From Gammaproteobacteria bacterium (GTDB taxonomy: Bacteria; Pseudomonadota; Gammaproteobacteria; Steroidobacterales; Steroidobacteraceae), in the NCBI GenBank assembly GCA_947455595.1, contig CANGOP010000009.1, positions 61,948-125,947 on the forward strand: a DNA stretch of 64,000 nt. Direction: 5' to 3'. Positions 60,554 to 64,000 of this stretch are shown in pieces. Position numbers and translations under genes: made by a program. The notes under the pieces were generated by a model, which was given only the letters and a program-made list of their open reading frames with translations, was not told the origin of the DNA and made no database searches. Every line of letters starts with the position of its first letter. The first letter of the stretch is position 1.

Positions 60554-60910
60554 TTAACGCCTCAGAGACTTCAGCAGTTCCTCAAGTTCCAGTCGTACCT
60601 GACGCACGATCTGCTGGCTCTGCGACACGTCTTCGCGCGCTTCATCGCCGGCGAGGCGCTGCCGTGCGCCACCGATCGTGAAACCCTGATCGTAGAGCAG
60701 ACTGCGGATCTGACGAATGACCAAGACATCCTGACGCTGGTAGTAGCGGCGATTGCCGCGGCGCTTGACCGGCTTCAGCTGTGGGAACTCCTGCTCCCAG
60801 TAACGCAACACATGGGGCTTCACGAGACACAGGTCGCTCACCTCACCGATGGTGAAGTAGCGTTTGCCTGGGATCGTTGGCAGCTCTGCGTTGTTACTTG
60901 GTTCCAACAT
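60554..60910 (-). CDS. MerR-family transcriptional regulator
   Basis: A 118-residue MerR-type protein. The winged helix-turn-helix reads [30 protein letters not shown] and [20 protein letters not shown], followed by a helical region ending [20 protein letters not shown]. There is no metal-binding cysteine pattern. Its start overlaps the ihfA 3' end by 17 bp. A MerR gene just after ihfA is a conserved arrangement in gammaproteobacteria; its target is not known. Confidence 0.9.
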   Translation of the reverse strand: MLEPSNNAELPTIPGKRYFTIGEVSDLCLVKPHVLRYWEQEFPQLKPVKRRGNRRYYQRQDVLVIRQIRSLLYDQGFTIGGARQRLAGDEAREDVSQSQQIVRQVRLELEELLKSLRR

Positions 60911-61190
60911 ACGCTTCCACCCGTGCCTTCAATTTCTGACCCGGACGGAACGTCACGACGCGACGCGCACTGATGGGGATCTCTTCCCCAGTCTTCGGAT
61001 TACGACCCGGGCGCTGATTCTTATCGCGCAGGTCGAAGTTACCGAATCCCGAGAGCTTCACTTGCTCACCGTTCGACAACGCCAAGCGGACCTCTTCAAA
61101 GAACAGGTCGACGAGTTCACGTGCCTCGCGCTTGTTCAGACCGAGTTGGTCAAACAGCGCTTCAGCCATTTCTGCTTTTGTCAGTGCCAT
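60894..61190 (-). CDS. ihfA: integration host factor alpha subunit
   Basis: A 98-residue DNA-bending protein of the HU/IHF family. It opens [20 protein letters not shown] and has [30 protein letters not shown] (arm with the DNA-intercalating proline, [10 protein letters not shown]) and the C-terminal [15 protein letters not shown]. With IhfB it bends DNA in recombination, replication and sigma-54 transcription. It follows pheT by 27 bp in the usual pheST-ihfA order. Confidence 0.97.
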   Translation of the reverse strand: MALTKAEMAEALFDQLGLNKREARELVDLFFEEVRLALSNGEQVKLSGFGNFDLRDKNQRPGRNPKTGEEIPISARRVVTFRPGQKLKARVEAYVGTK

Positions 61191-61217
61191 CGTTGGGTTC
61201 CCGTTTCCGAGTACGGT

Positions 61218-63593
61218 TCAGTCTCGGAACGTAGCCTTTACATCCCTTTCCAATCGCTCACGCACACCGCTCATGACGGCGTCCACGTCCGCGTCCGTAA
61301 GGGTCTTGTTTTTGTCCTGTAAAATCAACCCTAAAGCCACGCTTTTTCGACCGTTTTCTATGCCTTTCCCTCGATAGACGTCGAAAACACGCAAATCTCG
61401 CAGTAGCTCTCCAAGTACGACAGTAACAGATTCACGCAACGTGTTGAAAGTCAGAGATTCATCGACCACGACGGCCAGGTCGCGACGCACGGCCGGGAAG
61501 CGCGAAACGCTCTGTGCGCGCGGCAACTGGGTCTGCGTGAGCGCATCGAGCTCAAGCTCAAAGACCATCGGGGCAGCCGGCAGGTCGAGCACCCGCGTGA
61601 TCTCCGGGTGCATCTCACCGATCAGGCCCACGATGCGGTCCCCGCGCAGAATTTGCGCGGTTTTTCCGGGATGTAGGCAGCTCACGGAGGCCGCCTCGAA
61701 GCGCCAATCCCGTCCGCCGTTGAGCGCGATCAGTGCCTCCACATCGGCCTTTACATCGTAAAAGTCGACCGGCCGCTTCGCGAGACCCCACTGCTCGGGC
61801 TCGGTCGATCCGAAAGCGATACCGGCAATACAATTAATTTCTTTTAATTCATTCTCTTGAAGGACAAACTTCGCGCCATGCTCGAACAAGCGCACGCGCT
61901 CCTGCTGGCGCCGAACGTTGTCCCCCAGGCTCTTAACAAGGCCTGTCCACAGCGACACGCGCATCTCGCCTAAGTCTGAGGAGATCGGGTTCGCCAACGC
62001 CAAGGCCGCCGCCTCCGGGTGCAAGCGACGCTGCAGCACCGGGTCTACAAAGGTGTAGTGGATCGCCTCCGAATAGCCACGGTCCACCAGTCCCAACGCA
62101 AAACGAACGACGGGGATCACTTGCTCGGTCACCGACGCCGGACGCTGCGGCATCGGCGCGTCGATCTCGGGGATAGCGTTATAGCCGAAGACCCGCGCGA
62201 CCTCTTCGATCAGGTCCGCTTCCTGCTGAATATCAAAGCGCCAGCTCGGTGCGGTCACAAGGTGGCCTTCGGCCGTCTCGCTGACCTGCATGCCCAGACC
62301 CGTGAGGATCGTGGCGACGGTCTGCGTCGGAACCGGTATGCCGATCAGGCGTTCAATCTGGCGCGCCCGCAACGCGATGGGCGCGCGCACCGGCAGATGT
62401 TCCGCCAACTCGGTGATCTCCAGCGGACCCGGCTGGCCGCCCGCCATGTCGAGCAGCAACTGCGTCGCCCGGTCCATGGCACGCACCATGCCCTCTGGAT
62501 CCACGCCGCGCTCAAAGCGTTGGGAAGCATCCGTGATGATGGCAAAGCGTCGTCCACGGCCGGCGACCGCATTCGGTTGGAACCAGGCCGCTTCTAAGAA
62601 GACATTGGTCGTATCGTCGGCAATACCGCTCTTCTTGCCACCCATGACGCCGGCAAGCCCCACAGGGGCGACGTCATCGGCGATCACCAGCATGTCCGTG
62701 GCGAGAGGGATGGTCGTGCCCTCGAGCAGCTCGAGCTCCTCACCCGCGCGTGCCCACCGCACTTGAATGCCCCCTTCCAAGCGTCGCAAGTCGTAGGCGT
62801 GCATGGGCTGGCCCAACTCGAGCATGACGTAGTTCGTCACATCCACGAGCGGACCTAAACTGCGCTGACCGGCCCGGCGTAACCGTTCCTGCATCCACAG
62901 CGGTGTCTGCGCGCTCGGATTCACGCCCCGGATCACGCGCCCGGCAAACCGAGCGCAACCCTCGCCCGCCTCAATGCGAACGGGAACCCGATCAGCCACC
63001 ATCGCCGCAATCGGCGCCGTGGTTGGCACGCAGACGGCGCCACCTACGAGGACGGCCGCCTCCCGGGCCAGCCCGAGCACCGACAACGCATCGCCGCGGT
63101 TGGGCGTGAAGTTGATCTCCAAGATCGTATCGTTCAGCAACAGCGTGTCGCGCACATCGGCGCCGATCACCGCAGACTCGGGCAATTCGAGCAGACCCGC
63201 GTGACTGTCACCCAGACCGAGCTCCCGCGCCGAGCACAGCATGCCGGTCGACTCAATGCCACGCAGCTTTGCGGCCTTGATCTTCAAGTCGCCCGGGAGC
63301 ACCGCGCCCACGCGCGCCAACGGCACCTTGATACCGGCCCGCGCATTTGAGGCTCCACAGACGATCTGCAAAGGGGTGCCACTGCCGTCATCCACCTGAC
63401 AGACGCGCAATTTATCGGCTTGCGGATGTTTGTCCGCACTCAGGATATGGGCCACCACCACGTGTGAAAACGGTGGCGCTGCCGCCGAGCGGCCTTCGAC
63501 TTCGAAGCCCGCCATCGTGAGGCCATGCGCAAAGGCCGCCTCGTCCGCCGGCAGACGCACCCACTCGGACAACCAGGCAAGACTCAGCTTCAT
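61218..63593 (-). CDS. pheT: phenylalanine-tRNA ligase beta subunit
   Basis: A 791-residue PheRS beta chain, normal length. Domains in order: tRNA-binding OB fold (FSHVVVAHILSADKHPQADKL, KAAKLRGIESTGMLCSARELGL), B3/B4 editing domain (RVIRGVNPSAQTPLWMQERL, GPLVDVTNYVMLELGQPMHAYD), B5 domains, the core catalytic-like domain, and a C-terminal anticodon-binding FDX fold (SRFPAVRRDLAVVVDE, VFDVYRGKGIENGRKSVAL). It pairs with PheS to charge tRNA-Phe. The start lies 18 bp after the pheS stop. Confidence 0.97.
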   Translation of the reverse strand: MKLSLAWLSEWVRLPADEAAFAHGLTMAGFEVEGRSAAAPPFSHVVVAHILSADKHPQADKLRVCQVDDGSGTPLQIVCGASNARAGIKVPLARVGAVLPGDLKIKAAKLRGIESTGMLCSARELGLGDSHAGLLELPESAVIGADVRDTLLLNDTILEINFTPNRGDALSVLGLAREAAVLVGGAVCVPTTAPIAAMVADRVPVRIEAGEGCARFAGRVIRGVNPSAQTPLWMQERLRRAGQRSLGPLVDVTNYVMLELGQPMHAYDLRRLEGGIQVRWARAGEELELLEGTTIPLATDMLVIADDVAPVGLAGVMGGKKSGIADDTTNVFLEAAWFQPNAVAGRGRRFAIITDASQRFERGVDPEGMVRAMDRATQLLLDMAGGQPGPLEITELAEHLPVRAPIALRARQIERLIGIPVPTQTVATILTGLGMQVSETAEGHLVTAPSWRFDIQQEADLIEEVARVFGYNAIPEIDAPMPQRPASVTEQVIPVVRFALGLVDRGYSEAIHYTFVDPVLQRRLHPEAAALALANPISSDLGEMRVSLWTGLVKSLGDNVRRQQERVRLFEHGAKFVLQENELKEINCIAGIAFGSTEPEQWGLAKRPVDFYDVKADVEALIALNGGRDWRFEAASVSCLHPGKTAQILRGDRIVGLIGEMHPEITRVLDLPAAPMVFELELDALTQTQLPRAQSVSRFPAVRRDLAVVVDESLTFNTLRESVTVVLGELLRDLRVFDVYRGKGIENGRKSVALGLILQDKNKTLTDADVDAVMSGVRERLERDVKATFRD

Positions 63594-63611
63594 GACGGAA
63601 TCCTCGACCGG

Positions 63612-64000
<389 letters not shown>

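Overview
The window is GC-rich, gene-dense DNA from a bacterium, most likely a gammaproteobacterium close to the Xanthomonadales/Steroidobacterales. The evidence is the fused aspartokinase-diaminopimelate decarboxylase gene (typical of Xanthomonadaceae and relatives), the pheS-pheT-ihfA-merR-tRNA-Pro order, TonB-dependent uptake, and PA3496-like and HigBA-like genes. This assignment is inference; no 16S rRNA or other marker is present.

Layout. (1) 1-1825: end of leuC, then leuD and leuB. (2) 1844-6238: a secreted alkaline phosphatase, then metB and metX behind a SAM-I riboswitch. (3) 6416-11635: MFS transporter, asd, the lysC-lysA fusion and a small acidic protein. (4) 11818-20495: envelope and scavenging genes: a Cys-rich secreted peptide, an outer-membrane barrel, a pullulanase-type lipoprotein, a secreted M24 peptidase-like protein, a CNT nucleoside transporter, a STAS protein and a porin. 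(5) 21134-29031: a surface-adhesin locus with a 1591-residue repeat protein, an IalB-family protein, a CsgG/HfaB lipoprotein fused to an OmpA-like domain, and a small HfaA-like secreted protein. (6) 29319-48199: a six-hairpin glycosidase-like gene, then a large acyl-CoA catabolic island: hydratases, acyl-CoA dehydrogenase, FadB-like protein, thiolase, two SDRs, TetR regulator, acyl-CoA ligase, Fe-alcohol dehydrogenase, MeaB, two-subunit B12 mutase and TonB receptor. (7) 48256-59450: a complete aerobic carbon monoxide dehydrogenase (form I) cluster with an RcoM-like haem PAS-LytTR regulator, accessory genes, a MocA-like cytidylyltransferase, a 2OG-Fe(II) oxygenase-like protein and a small copper-chaperone-like protein. 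(8) 59696-60466: a HigBA remnant beside tRNA-Pro with integration-scar-like repeats. (9) 60554-64000: merR, ihfA, pheT and the 3' part of pheS.

Three systems stand out. The first is the holdfast-anchor-like secretion locus: its giant substrate has about two dozen repeats and no autotransporter barrel, and the CsgG-type pore protein carries a peptidoglycan-binding-type domain. The second is the catabolic island: its mutase departs from methylmalonyl-CoA mutase where substrate is recognised, and three of its promoters share a TACTG(T)CAGTA palindrome that suggests one TetR regulon. The third is the CO-oxidation cluster: the active-site loop AYRCSFR, RcoM-type haem-ligand spacing, two LytTR boxes 21 bp apart before coxM, and a Cu-binding HMA protein at the end together describe sensing, transcription, Mo cofactor supply and possibly Cu supply.
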